The position numbers were made by a program, and so were the translations under genes. A stretch of DNA of 57,280 nucleotides, taken from contig CACXVS010000012.1 of assembly GCA_902771155.1 (NCBI GenBank), positions 1-57,280 of the forward strand. Direction: 5' to 3'. The stretch is from an uncultured Prevotellaceae bacterium (GTDB taxonomy: Bacteria; Bacteroidota; Bacteroidia; Bacteroidales; Bacteroidaceae). Of this stretch, positions 1 to 7,761 are shown one piece after another (the stretch's first letter is position 1; each line of letters starts with the position of its first letter). Below the pieces are notes generated by a model. It ran no database searches. It saw nothing but the letters and a program-made list of their open reading frames with translations, and was not told the DNA's origin.

Positions 1-5
1 AAACC

Positions 6-147
6 GTTGCAGTTGTTGCAGTGTTGCAGTTCTCTTATAGCCATTCCCATACCCTAAAAATACTTCTATATTTATATATAAATATAGAGTTAATTTTTGG
101 CTTTCATATAACCTACTTTTGAACTGCAACACTGCAACACTGCAACA
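6..147. repeat. GTTGCAGT-type inverted repeat pair around an AT-rich core
   Basis: The left arm (about 6-32) is built from GTTGCAGT units and ends in GTTGCAGTTC. The right arm (about 120-147) reads GAACTGCAACACTGCAAC and is the reverse complement of the left arm, with 17 bases (16-32 against 120-136) matching exactly. Between them lie about 87 bases of very AT-rich DNA, including TTATATATAAATATAG near 69-86. The right arm ends exactly where recognisable M15 peptidase coding sequence begins. This could be a small non-autonomous mobile element, a recombination hotspot or a phase-variable regulatory segment. The structure is seen directly; the role is inference. Confidence 0.7.
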
Positions 148-173
148 GCGAGTGTAGCCACTACGACAATCAG

Positions 174-620
174 ATGCACGTGGGCGAGATGGTGTGCAAC
201 AAGCAGATTGCCGAGCGCGTGGTGAACATCCTGCGCCAGCTCTTCGATGCAAAATACCCTATTGAGCGGATGTTGCTGCCTGATGTCTATGATGCCGACG
301 ACGAGACACAGATGCGCGACAACAACTCGTCGTGCTTCTGCTACCGTAACATCGCTGCCACTTACAATCTCTCGAAGCATGCCCGCGGACTGGCCGTCGA
401 TATCAACACCCTCTACAACCCCTACATCAAATCACTTGATGACGGCACGCTCCTCATCCAGCCCGCCACAGGCGAGCCATATTGCGACCGCTCGTGGAAC
501 TTCCCCTATAAGATTGATCACGAAGACCTCTGTTTCCGTCTCTTTACCGAGGCAGGCTTCGAGTGGGGCGGTGACTGGACTACGCGTAAGGACTACCAGC
601 ACTTTGAACTCATTGAATAA
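174..620 (+). CDS. 5'-truncated M15-family D-Ala-D-Ala carboxypeptidase-like protein
   Basis: This is a zinc peptidase-like protein of the M15 family (D-alanyl-D-alanine carboxypeptidase/VanY relatives), which trims peptidoglycan stem peptides. The zinc-site motifs are visible: SKHARGLAVDIN near residues 67-78 supplies His and Asp, and YQHFEL at the C-terminus supplies the last His. Other family blocks are GEMVCNK, the NNSSCFCYR segment and WGGDW. The reading frame is open back to 123 and family-like residues (SHYDNQ) precede the first ATG. Homology then stops abruptly at the GTTGCAGT repeat, with a TGA in frame at 120-122. No signal peptide or RBS is visible, although the family is normally exported. 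The gene therefore looks 5'-truncated and may be a remnant. Confidence 0.72.
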   Translation: MHVGEMVCNKQIAERVVNILRQLFDAKYPIERMLLPDVYDADDETQMRDNNSSCFCYRNIAATYNLSKHARGLAVDINTLYNPYIKSLDDGTLLIQPATGEPYCDRSWNFPYKIDHEDLCFRLFTEAGFEWGGDWTTRKDYQHFELIE

Positions 621-646
621 GCGAGAGCAGTGACACGTATTGGCTG

Positions 647-681
647 AACCTCGCCGTGAGGTTTATACAGACACGTTTTTT
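647..681 (+). terminator. weak terminator-like hairpin after the M15 gene
   Basis: AACCTC (647-652) pairs with GAGGTT (658-663) around a five-base loop. A T6 run follows only after about 12 bases (676-681). The stem is short and the T-run is displaced, so the call is tentative. Confidence 0.3.
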
Positions 682-754
682 CAGGCTCGAGGTGCTTGAC
701 AATAATTAACATTAGAAAGTGGCATATAACCGATAGATTTCAATAAATTTTTTG

Positions 755-762
755 TATCTTTG
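755..762 (+). promoter_or_regulatory. Bacteroidota -7 box of nrdDG
   Basis: TATCTTTG matches the TAnnTTTG consensus. Transcription would start near 766-770, which is directly at the leader hairpin. No clear -33 TTTG is visible upstream. Confidence 0.6.
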
Positions 763-765
763 CAA

Positions 766-798
766 GCGGTTTCGGTCATCGACCGGGATCGCTTTTTT
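766..798 (+). terminator. terminator-like leader hairpin upstream of nrdD (candidate attenuator)
   Basis: A 12-bp stem (766-777 with 781-792, including three G-U pairs) closes a three-base ATC loop and is followed directly by T6 (793-798). This is the textbook layout of an intrinsic terminator. It lies downstream of the -7 box and 28 bases before the nrdD start, so it would sit at the very 5' end of the mRNA. It may instead end transcription from upstream or stabilise the 5' end. A role in regulating nrdDG is inferred. Confidence 0.6.
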
Positions 799-826
799 GA
801 GTAACTTAAATTAAAACTTTAATAAT

Positions 827-3103
827 ATGATCCAAACAGTTGTAAAGCGTGACGGACGCATCGTTGGATTCAACGAGCAGAAGATAATGGCCGCTATCCG
901 TAAGGCTATGCTCCATACCGAACAGGGTGAAGACGAGCGCCTGTTGTACCAGATTACAGACCATATCGCCCAGCGTGGCGAAAGCCAGATGACGGTGGAG
1001 CAGATTCAGGATGCCGTAGAGGTGGAACTGATGAACTCGAGCCGCAAGGACGTGGCGCAGAAGTATATTGCCTATCGCCATCAGCGCAGTGTGGCCCGTA
1101 AGGCCAAGACGCGCGAGGTGTTTCTCGATATCGTGAACATTAAGAATAATGACGTGACGCGCGAGAATGCCAATATGAACGCCGACACACCGGCTGGTAT
1201 GATGATGAAGTTTGCCTCGGAGACGACAAAGCCCTTCGTGGACGACTACCTGCTTTCGGAGGAAAGCCGGCTGGCGGTGGAGCATAACTATCTGCATATC
1301 CACGATAAGGACTACTACCCGACAAAGTCGCTCACCTGCGTGCAGCACCCGTTGGACAATATCCTGAACTGCGGGTTTATAGCCGGTCACGGTGCCTCGC
1401 GCCCTGCCAAGCGCATCGAGACGGCCTCGGTGCTGGCCTGTATCTCGATGGAGTGCTCCCAGAACGAGATGCACGGCGGACAGGCCATACCTGCCTTCGA
1501 CTTCTATCTGGCACCCTTCGTGCGCCTGAGCTATATCGAGGAGCTGAAGAACCTGGAGGATCTGAACGGAGAGAACTATCAGGACCTCTACGACGAGCCG
1601 CTGATAGACTACATCAAGAAGCCGCTCGACGGTCTGAAGGGTAAGGAGCGGGCCCAGCAGCATGCCGTGAACAGGACGGTGGGGCGCGTGCATCAGGCGA
1701 TGGAGGCCTTTATCCATAATATGAATACCATTCACTCGCGCGGTGGTAACCAGGTGGTGTTCTCATCCATCAACTACGGTACCGACACGAGTGCCGAGGG
1801 GCGTTGCATCATGCGTGAGATACTGCTCTCGACCTACGAGGGTGTGGGCAACGGCGAGACGGCCATCTTCCCCATCCAGATATGGAAGAAGAAACGGGGT
1901 GTGAACTATCTGCCCGAGGACCGAAACTTCGACCTCTACCAGCTGGCCTGTAAGGTGACTGCGCGCAGGTTCTTCCCCAACTTCCTGAACCTCGACGCCT
2001 CGTACAACCAGGACAGCGAGTGGCGTGCCGACGACCCCAAGCGCTATGTCCACGAGGTGGCTACGATGGGATGCCGCACCCGTGTGTTTGAGAACCGCTT
2101 CGGGCCCAGAACCAGCATCGGGCGTGGTAACCTCTCGTTTACCACCATCAACATCGTGAAACTGGCCATCGAGGCTGCCCTCGAGGAGGGAAGTATGAAG
2201 ATAGAGATGGGAGAAGTGCCCCAGGAGATCAAGGATAAGCGAGTGGCGCTCTTCTTCGCCAAACTCGACCGTATGCTCGAAGTGGCCGCCAAGCAGCTCG
2301 ACGACCGTTTCCAGTTCCAGAAGACGGCCTTCGCCAAGCAGTTCCCGCTGCTGATGAAGAGTCTGTGGATAGGGGCCGACAAGCTGAAGCCTATGGACAC
2401 CGTGGAGAGCGTGATCAACCAGGGAACGCTGGGTATCGGCTTCATCGGACTGGCTGAGTGCCTGGTGGCGCTGACGGGTAAGCATCACGGCGAGAGTCAG
2501 GAGAGTCAGGAACTGGGACTGAAGATCGTGACGTATATGAGGGACCGCATAAATGAGTTTTGCGACCGCTATCATCATAACTACTCAGTGCTGGCCACGC
2601 CAGCAGAGGGTCTGAGTGGTAAGTTCACCAAGAAAGACCGTATGAAGTTCGGTGTGATCCCCGGTGTGACCGATCGCGACTACTATACCAACTCGAACCA
2701 CGTGCCCGTATATTATAAGTGTTCAGCGCGCCATAAGGCCGAGGTGGAGGCACCATACCATAACCTGACGCGTGGCGGACATATCTTCTACGTGGAGATC
2801 GATGGCGACGCCACGCACAACCCCCAGGTTATCATGAGTGTGGTGGACATGATGGACCAGCTCGACATGGGCTACGGTTCGGTGAACCACAACCGCAACC
2901 GTTGTATGGACTGCGGCTACGAGAATGCCGACGATCATCTGGAGAAATGCCCGAAGTGCGGCTCGACGAATATCGACAAGCTGCAGCGCATCACGGGTTA
3001 CCTGGTAGGTACCACCGACCGTTGGAACAGTGGTAAACTGGCTGAACTCAACGACCGCGTGACGCATATCGATCACGGCATGCAAGACCTGTTTGGCAAA
3101 TGA
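827..3103 (+). CDS. nrdD: anaerobic (class III) ribonucleoside-triphosphate reductase
   Basis: This glycyl-radical enzyme reduces ribonucleoside triphosphates to deoxyribonucleotides without oxygen. At 758 residues it has the full family layout. An N-terminal ATP-cone (about 1-95, starting VVKRDGRIVGFNEQKI) provides allosteric control and is followed by the ten-stranded catalytic barrel. A C-terminal zinc site has Cys693, Cys696, Cys708 and Cys711 in two CxxC pairs. The radical-bearing Gly724 lies in RITGYLVG. The ATG at 827 begins the ATP-cone directly and has no strong RBS, as is usual in this phylum. Its activase NrdG follows with a 4-base ATGA overlap, so the two are probably translationally coupled. 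The mRNA leader carries a terminator-like hairpin. An obligate or facultative anaerobic lifestyle fits. Confidence 0.98.
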   Translation: MIQTVVKRDGRIVGFNEQKIMAAIRKAMLHTEQGEDERLLYQITDHIAQRGESQMTVEQIQDAVEVELMNSSRKDVAQKYIAYRHQRSVARKAKTREVFLDIVNIKNNDVTRENANMNADTPAGMMMKFASETTKPFVDDYLLSEESRLAVEHNYLHIHDKDYYPTKSLTCVQHPLDNILNCGFIAGHGASRPAKRIETASVLACISMECSQNEMHGGQAIPAFDFYLAPFVRLSYIEELKNLEDLNGENYQDLYDEPLIDYIKKPLDGLKGKERAQQHAVNRTVGRVHQAMEAFIHNMNTIHSRGGNQVVFSSINYGTDTSAEGRCIMREILLSTYEGVGNGETAIFPIQIWKKKRGVNYLPEDRNFDLYQLACKVTARRFFPNFLNLDASYNQDSEWRADDPKRYVHEVATMGCRTRVFENRFGPRTSIGRGNLSFTTINIVKLAIEAALEEGSMKIEMGEVPQEIKDKRVALFFAKLDRMLEVAAKQLDDRFQFQKTAFAKQFPLLMKSLWIGADKLKPMDTVESVINQGTLGIGFIGLAECLVALTGKHHGESQESQELGLKIVTYMRDRINEFCDRYHHNYSVLATPAEGLSGKFTKKDRMKFGVIPGVTDRDYYTNSNHVPVYYKCSARHKAEVEAPYHNLTRGGHIFYVEIDGDATHNPQVIMSVVDMMDQLDMGYGSVNHNRNRCMDCGYENADDHLEKCPKCGSTNIDKLQRITGYLVGTTDRWNSGKLAELNDRVTHIDHGMQDLFGK

Positions 3104-3597
3104 TTCGAGTACTCGACGTCATTGAAGATACGATGGTGGACGGTCCGGGTTTCCGGACCTCCATTTATTGTGCAGGGTGCCGCCATCAGTGCCCTGGGTG
3201 TCATAATCCCCAGTCGTGGGATCCCAAGGGCGGTAGGGAGATGAGCACTGAGGAACTGATGAAGATCATCGTGGCCGACCCCTATGCCAATGTGACCTTC
3301 ACGGGCGGCGACCCTATGTATCAGTGTGACGGCTTTGCCGAACTGGCACGGGCCATCCACCAGCGCACGAATAAGGACATCTGGTGCTATACGGGATTTA
3401 CCTACGAGACGCTGATCACAAGGGCACAGCGCGAACTGCTGGAACTGCTCGACGTGCTCGTTGACGGTCCCTTTATCCAGAAGCTCCACGACCCCGACCT
3501 GCTTTTCAGGGGCTCGTCAAACCAGCGCCTGATCGACGTTCAGAAAACGCTCTACTCAGGCGAGGTGGTGCTTTGGAAGCCCGATGTTGACATCTAG
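3100..3597 (+). CDS. nrdG: anaerobic ribonucleotide reductase activating enzyme (radical SAM)
   Basis: NrdG is a radical-SAM protein that uses S-adenosylmethionine and a [4Fe-4S] cluster to make the glycyl radical on NrdD. The cluster ligands are Cys27, Cys31 and Cys34 (CRHQCPGC), and the motif FTGGDP follows near residues 67-72 as the SAM-binding GGE-like element. The length of 165 residues is normal for the small NrdG type. The gene overlaps nrdD by four bases (ATGA). Its stop codon lies in a CTAG palindrome (3594-3597) that also holds the stop of the convergent phosphatase gene. Confidence 0.96.
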   Translation: MIRVLDVIEDTMVDGPGFRTSIYCAGCRHQCPGCHNPQSWDPKGGREMSTEELMKIIVADPYANVTFTGGDPMYQCDGFAELARAIHQRTNKDIWCYTGFTYETLITRAQRELLELLDVLVDGPFIQKLHDPDLLFRGSSNQRLIDVQKTLYSGEVVLWKPDVDI

Positions 3598-4877
3598 TCC
3601 TTGTAGGCGTCGAGTTTCTGTAGATAATGCTGACGGAAGTCGTTCCAATGGTAGTAGGGGGCGCAGTCGGTAGGAATGGGGAGCGTGGCCTCTTCCTCGT
3701 TAAGAAGTACCTTGAAAAGCACATCCTGATCTTTTGGATTCTTACGGTAGAAGATGAACTGGATGTTGGCACCCATAGGGAAGATGCGGTAGTTCACCCA
3801 CCCTTTGTCTTCGAGCTGTTCCACATCCTCAACCTGGATATCGTAGCCGTTGAGGCCCAACAGACAGGTGAGGGGCAGCACCATCGTCTCGTGGCCAAAG
3901 CGCAAGGTAGCGCCCGGACGAGGCAGGGATATGCAACTATCGGCCTCCTGGATCATCTTGCGAAGCAGGTTGCGCTGTGAGAAGGGCTGGGTGCCGCCGT
4001 TCTGAGGTGAGGGCCCGTAGGTGAGATACCAATAGACATTATCCTTGCGCCAGTTCACATAGAGCTCGTCGGTGTTGTAGAGGTCGTAGAAGTCGATGAG
4101 GTCGCGCATCTCGGTGTTCTGGGCGATAGCGACCACTTTGAAGATGTAGTAGTTGAGGCGCTCCAGATTGATGCAGTTGTTGGAGTAGGTGGTATCGTTG
4201 AAGAGCGACTCAACAGGGCGCTTGGGGTCGATATGACGCTTGCAGAAGGCGTCGTAGATGTCCTGAGAGACCTTTGGCAGGCGCTTGCTGCTCAACTTAC
4301 GGTCTCTGAGGTTCATGTAATACATGTCGTGCTCACTGGCATCGTGGGTGATGCGCAGTCTGGGGTTCAGTTTTACCAGTTCCTGCAAGGCATTCTCCAT
4401 CGAGAGGATGCAGCGGATGACAACGGTGCTCTTGGCATCGATGCAGACATCGCCTTTGAAGACTTCGGGGAAACGGGTGTACATCCGACGGGCAATGTCG
4501 CGGTGTTGTTGGGCGCCTAAGGGCGTCAGTTCACCAAGACGGTTGCTGGCATCCTCGCGCAACAGCTTCATCCTGCGCAGGATCTCCTGACCTTTTTCAT
4601 TCAACTTTCCCAGACTATCGGCCATCAGGAGGGTGAAGTAGGGATAGTCATAGTCGCGCTGGTTGATGATAAAGCGCGAGCCGTGACGACCGTAATGACT
4701 GATATAGAACGGTTTCTTGCCCTTAGGAGCAGGGGTGAGTGGCTTAGTGGGCTCTGGGTAGGCCATGTAGTTACTGGCTGAACGACGGGGATCCTGGTCG
4801 ATCTCTTTCCAAACGTCCTGGGCTGTGGCTTGAAGCGTGATGCAACCCAGAATGGCGACAATTATTAATTTTCTCAT
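3594..4877 (-). CDS. secreted histidine phosphatase, MINPP/phytase-like (branch 2)
   Basis: The predicted 427-residue protein is exported. Residues 1-20 form a signal peptide (MRKLIIVAIL... ending ATAQ). The phosphatase signature RHGSR is at 64-68, with His65 expected to form the phosphohistidine. The second catalytic motif GHET has His329 and Glu330; the HE pair replaces HD, as known for multiple inositol polyphosphate phosphatases. Likely substrates are inositol phosphates (phytate) or other phosphomonoesters in the periplasm or outside the cell, giving phosphate release. The open frame extends to 5471, but that extension crosses the divergent promoter and an unrelated gene, so the signal-peptide ATG at 4877 is chosen. 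Substrate specificity is inferred from family type only. Confidence 0.85.
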   Translation of the reverse strand: MRKLIIVAILGCITLQATAQDVWKEIDQDPRRSASNYMAYPEPTKPLTPAPKGKKPFYISHYGRHGSRFIINQRDYDYPYFTLLMADSLGKLNEKGQEILRRMKLLREDASNRLGELTPLGAQQHRDIARRMYTRFPEVFKGDVCIDAKSTVVIRCILSMENALQELVKLNPRLRITHDASEHDMYYMNLRDRKLSSKRLPKVSQDIYDAFCKRHIDPKRPVESLFNDTTYSNNCINLERLNYYIFKVVAIAQNTEMRDLIDFYDLYNTDELYVNWRKDNVYWYLTYGPSPQNGGTQPFSQRNLLRKMIQEADSCISLPRPGATLRFGHETMVLPLTCLLGLNGYDIQVEDVEQLEDKGWVNYRIFPMGANIQFIFYRKNPKDQDVLFKVLLNEEEATLPIPTDCAPYYHWNDFRQHYLQKLDAYKD

Positions 4878-4899
4878 AAACTTTTTTCGATTTTGCGTG

Positions 4900-4907
4900 C
4901 AAATATA
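4900..4907 (-). promoter_or_regulatory. -7 box of the histidine phosphatase gene
   Basis: On the minus strand the sequence reads TATATTTG, a TAnnTTTG match 22 bases before the signal-peptide ATG. It lies back to back with the divergent box at 4920, so the two promoters overlap. Confidence 0.65.
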
Positions 4908-4919
4908 CGAAAAAAACAG

Positions 4920-4927
4920 TATTTTTG
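4920..4927 (+). promoter_or_regulatory. -7 box of the rpoN operon
   Basis: TATTTTTG matches TAnnTTTG. A TTTG at 4892-4895 is the nearest -33 candidate, with a slightly long 24-base spacing. The ATG at 4947 follows an AGGAAT that could act as a weak RBS. Confidence 0.6.
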
Positions 4928-4946
4928 CAAACAAATACAAAGGAAT

Positions 4947-5594
4947 ATGGCCAAAAATATCAAATGGCAGGATGATTACTGGCTTCTGCTGTTGCAGATC
5001 TACCTGCAGAAACCCGTGGGAATCAAACCGATGTACAGTCGTCGGATGGTGGATCTGAGCCTGGAGTTGCATGTGCCTCCTTCGGTGCTCTTTAATAAGA
5101 TGTGTCAGATTGCTAATCTGGAGACACCCCGCATCGAGCGATTCTGGGAGACCTATGGTGAGAACCCCCGTAAGTTGGCGAGGGCCGTGAGCCTGTTTCG
5201 TGAGATGAAGGGCTTTAACAATGCCGATGAGTTCTATGAGGGTGTGGAGGTCAGCGAGAGCTTCGAGAAGGACTTCAAGCCGGTGGCTGAGGGAGAGAAA
5301 TTCACACCCGTGATGCTCATCCTGATTTTGGACCTCTATTTCAGGCTCACTCCCATTACGATGGTGGCAGAGACCCCCGAGGTGCAGGAGTTGGCACGCC
5401 TGTTGAAGGTAAAGTCGCACGAGGTGGCCGAGGTGTTGCAGGTGTTCCAGTATTGCGATCCCTACCTGCACCGGAAGGAAGTGACGTTCAGTCCGCTGTT
5501 CCTGCCTTGTGAGCAGGTGTGGAGGCGCTTTGGTAATGCCAATCCCGAGGATCTGGCCTCTTATGCCAGTCAGTTGATGGAATATTTTAAATGA
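4947..5594 (+). CDS. hypothetical protein with two copies of an HNH-endonuclease-type N-terminal helical domain
   Basis: No established function is recognised for this 215-residue protein. It appears to contain an internal duplication. Residues about 7-66 (DDYWLLLLQIYL, then SRRMVDLSLELHVPPSVLFN and ANLETP) and about 119-175 (PVMLILILDLYFRL, then TPEVQELARLLKVKSHEVAE and FQYCDP) share one pattern. That pattern resembles the helical domain often found before HNH nuclease domains, written roughly as E-L-ILALDLYF, NPEI-ELA-LLGRT, SLDP. No HNH motif follows, so a nuclease role is not supported; DNA or protein binding is more likely. The start at 4947 is preferred over 4893, which lies upstream of the -7 box. 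The gene overlaps rpoN by ATGA, so it is probably co-expressed with sigma-54. Confidence 0.75.
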   Translation: MAKNIKWQDDYWLLLLQIYLQKPVGIKPMYSRRMVDLSLELHVPPSVLFNKMCQIANLETPRIERFWETYGENPRKLARAVSLFREMKGFNNADEFYEGVEVSESFEKDFKPVAEGEKFTPVMLILILDLYFRLTPITMVAETPEVQELARLLKVKSHEVAEVLQVFQYCDPYLHRKEVTFSPLFLPCEQVWRRFGNANPEDLASYASQLMEYFK

Positions 5595-7102
5595 GCGAGT
5601 ATAGTCAGATACAGGAACAGAGAACGGAGCAGAAACTCGGACAGAGCATCTCGCACCAGCAGTTGTTGCAGGCCTCCCTGTTGGAGTTGCCTCTCACACA
5701 ACTCGTGGACCGTATCAATACCGAGATGAACGATAATCCGGCCTTAGAGACGGAGTCGGGCTACGACTATCCCGATGCTCAGGATTACCCGGATTCGTCG
5801 GAGGCCTCTGAGGCTACCGATTATTCTGACGACTACCTGGCACAGAGCGAGCGCGAGGAACGGCAATCGGCCCTCGACGATGCTCTCAGCAATCTGGGGC
5901 GCGACGACGAGGATCTGCCCGTCTATCAGGGAGGGTCCTCCTATGCCGAGGAGCGCGAGGAGATGGTCTATGGTGAGACCGTCTCGTTCTATGACCAGCT
6001 GAAAGAGCAGATGGGTGAACTGGAGATGAGTGAGGAGCAACGCTACATCATGGAGTATCTGATAGGTTCGCTCGACGATGACGGGTTGTTGCGTAAGGGT
6101 ATCGATGCTATCTGTGAGGAACTGGCCATCTATCATAACCTCGATGTGACGGAACGCGAGGTGGAACAGGTGTTGGAACTCTTACAGCATTTCGATCCCG
6201 CAGGCATTGGCGCCCGTTCGTTGCAGGAATGTCTTTTGTTGCAGATCAACCGTCGTGAGCCCTCGCGCCTCAGGGATCTGATGCAGCGTGTGGTGAACAG
6301 CCATTTCGATGAGTTTACCAAGAAACACTGGGACAAGATACAGACGGCCCTCTCGCTGAACGACATGCAGGCCGAAGCCCTTTTCAAGGAGTTGAGAAAA
6401 CTGAACCCACGTCCCGGTGCCTCTCTGGGTGAGACGGTGGGTAGGAACCTGCAACAGATCACACCCGACTTCATCGTGGATACCCAGGACGATGGTACGG
6501 TGACCTTCGTACTTAATCATGGTGAGGTGCCTGAACTGAGAGTGTCGCAGTCGTTTGCCGACTCGATGAAGGAATATCAGGACAACAGGGAAAACCTGAG
6601 TCGCCAGACCAAGGAGGCTCTGCTCTATATTAAGAAGAAGGTAGATGCTGCCCAGAGTTTCATTGAGGCCATCAAGGTGAGGCGCCATACGCTGACCGTC
6701 ACCATGCGTGCCATTATCCAGATACAGCATCAGTTCTTTGTGGATGGCGATGAGGCCTCACTGCGTCCGATGATTCTTCGTGATGTAGCAGAGAAAACGG
6801 GGCTCGACCCTTCGACCATCTCACGTGTGAGCAATTCGAAATATGCACAGACACGCTGGGGCACGTTCCCACTGCGCCATTTCTTCAGCGACAGCTATGT
6901 GACGGAGAGTGGCGAGGAGTTGTCAACCAGGCAGATCAAGGCTGTCTTGCGTGATATCGTGGACGGCGAGGACAAGAAACGGCCGTTGAGCGATGATGAC
7001 ATTAAGGAAGAGTTGACGAAGAGGGGCTTCCCTATCGCCCGTAGAACGGTGGCAAAATACCGTGAGCAGTTGGGGATTCCTATTTCGAGATTAAGGAAAT
7101 GA
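5591..7102 (+). CDS. rpoN: RNA polymerase sigma-54 factor
   Basis: Sigma-54 directs RNA polymerase to -24/-12 promoters, which open only with an ATP-driven enhancer-binding protein. The 503-residue protein has the Gln/Leu-rich region I at the N-terminus (KLGQSISHQQLLQASLLELP), an acidic region II (about 55-125), the core-binding domain, and a C-terminal HTH. It ends with the RpoN box (ARRTVAKYRE, about 485-494), which contacts the -24 element. It overlaps the preceding gene and the next one by ATGA-type junctions, forming a tight operon. No enhancer-binding regulator is encoded in this window. Confidence 0.97.
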   Translation: MSEYSQIQEQRTEQKLGQSISHQQLLQASLLELPLTQLVDRINTEMNDNPALETESGYDYPDAQDYPDSSEASEATDYSDDYLAQSEREERQSALDDALSNLGRDDEDLPVYQGGSSYAEEREEMVYGETVSFYDQLKEQMGELEMSEEQRYIMEYLIGSLDDDGLLRKGIDAICEELAIYHNLDVTEREVEQVLELLQHFDPAGIGARSLQECLLLQINRREPSRLRDLMQRVVNSHFDEFTKKHWDKIQTALSLNDMQAEALFKELRKLNPRPGASLGETVGRNLQQITPDFIVDTQDDGTVTFVLNHGEVPELRVSQSFADSMKEYQDNRENLSRQTKEALLYIKKKVDAAQSFIEAIKVRRHTLTVTMRAIIQIQHQFFVDGDEASLRPMILRDVAEKTGLDPSTISRVSNSKYAQTRWGTFPLRHFFSDSYVTESGEELSTRQIKAVLRDIVDGEDKKRPLSDDDIKEELTKRGFPIARRTVAKYREQLGIPISRLRK

Positions 7103-7719
7103 TGAACAGGGAAAAGAATATCATTCTGGCTGCGAGGGTGGTGAGCATGCTGTTTACGCCCTTCTATCTGCCTTTGGTTGGACTGATGGCACTCTTCATG
7201 TTCTCCTATCTCAGTCTGATGCCCTGGGCTTATAAGCTCCAGGTGCTGACGCTGGTTTACGTGTTCACCATCCTGTTGCCTACGCTACTCATCCATTTCT
7301 ACCGTCGTTATCAAGGGTGGAACCTGATAGAATTGGGTCATAAAGAGCGTCGCGTGGTGCCTTACGTCATCTCTATCCTCTGCTATTTCTTCTGCATCTA
7401 CCTGATGGACATGATGCACATCCCCCATTTCATGGGGTCTATTCTCTCTGCCGCCTTGTTTATACAGATTGTCTGTGCGCTCATCAACGTGTGGTGGAAG
7501 ATTTCCACCCACACGGCAGCTATCGGAGGCGTAGCCGGGGCCTTGTTTGTCTTTGGCGAGTTTTTCGGGTTCAACCCCGTCTGGTGGCTTTGTCTGGTGT
7601 TTATTCTGGCCGGTATCTTAGGTACCAGTCGTATGATTCTCCGTCAGCATACGCTGGCGCAGGTGGTGGCGGGCTTCTTCGTGGGTGTCGTTTGTTGTGT
7701 TCTCGGACTGATATACTGA
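7099..7719 (+). CDS. PAP2-like membrane phosphatase-family protein
   Basis: This 206-residue integral membrane protein has about five hydrophobic segments. Two short motifs match the PAP2 acid-phosphatase core: STHTAAIGG (about 135-143), like the SGH motif, and SRMILRQHTLAQVVAG (about 177-192), like the SR-(x5)-H-x3-(D/Q) motif. PAP2 enzymes remove phosphate from lipids such as undecaprenyl pyrophosphate or phosphatidate, but the first motif has Thr before His instead of Gly, so activity is uncertain. It is joined to rpoN by a 4-base overlap. The family call is moderately sure; the substrate is unknown. Confidence 0.75.
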   Translation: MMNREKNIILAARVVSMLFTPFYLPLVGLMALFMFSYLSLMPWAYKLQVLTLVYVFTILLPTLLIHFYRRYQGWNLIELGHKERRVVPYVISILCYFFCIYLMDMMHIPHFMGSILSAALFIQIVCALINVWWKISTHTAAIGGVAGALFVFGEFFGFNPVWWLCLVFILAGILGTSRMILRQHTLAQVVAGFFVGVVCCVLGLIY

Positions 7720-7761
7720 TAATGCAAAAACGTAAAAATGTAATCATGTAAAAATTTAGAT
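7720..7761 (+). repeat. AT-rich micro-repeat spacer before purE
   Basis: The short spacer repeats GTAAAAAT-like units (CGTAAAAATGTAATCATGTAAAAATTTAG). Similar low-complexity spacers lie before ispG, inside the start of the cyclase lipoprotein gene and before tsaB. No promoter box is seen here. Confidence 0.5.

Noticed and set aside
806..1735. 309-residue minus-strand frame opposite nrdD
   Set aside because: It is antisense to a clear nrdD and has Leu/His/Val-rich, family-free composition.
1763..2578. 271-residue minus-strand frame opposite nrdD
   Set aside because: No recognisable motif and fully inside nrdD on the other strand.
3594..5471. Minus-strand 625-residue version of the histidine phosphatase
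   Set aside because: The extra N-terminus crosses the divergent promoter pair and the gene at 4947; a perfect signal peptide starts at 4877.
4947..5594. HNH endonuclease
   Set aside because: The helical domains resemble those near HNH nucleases but no HNH catalytic motif is present.
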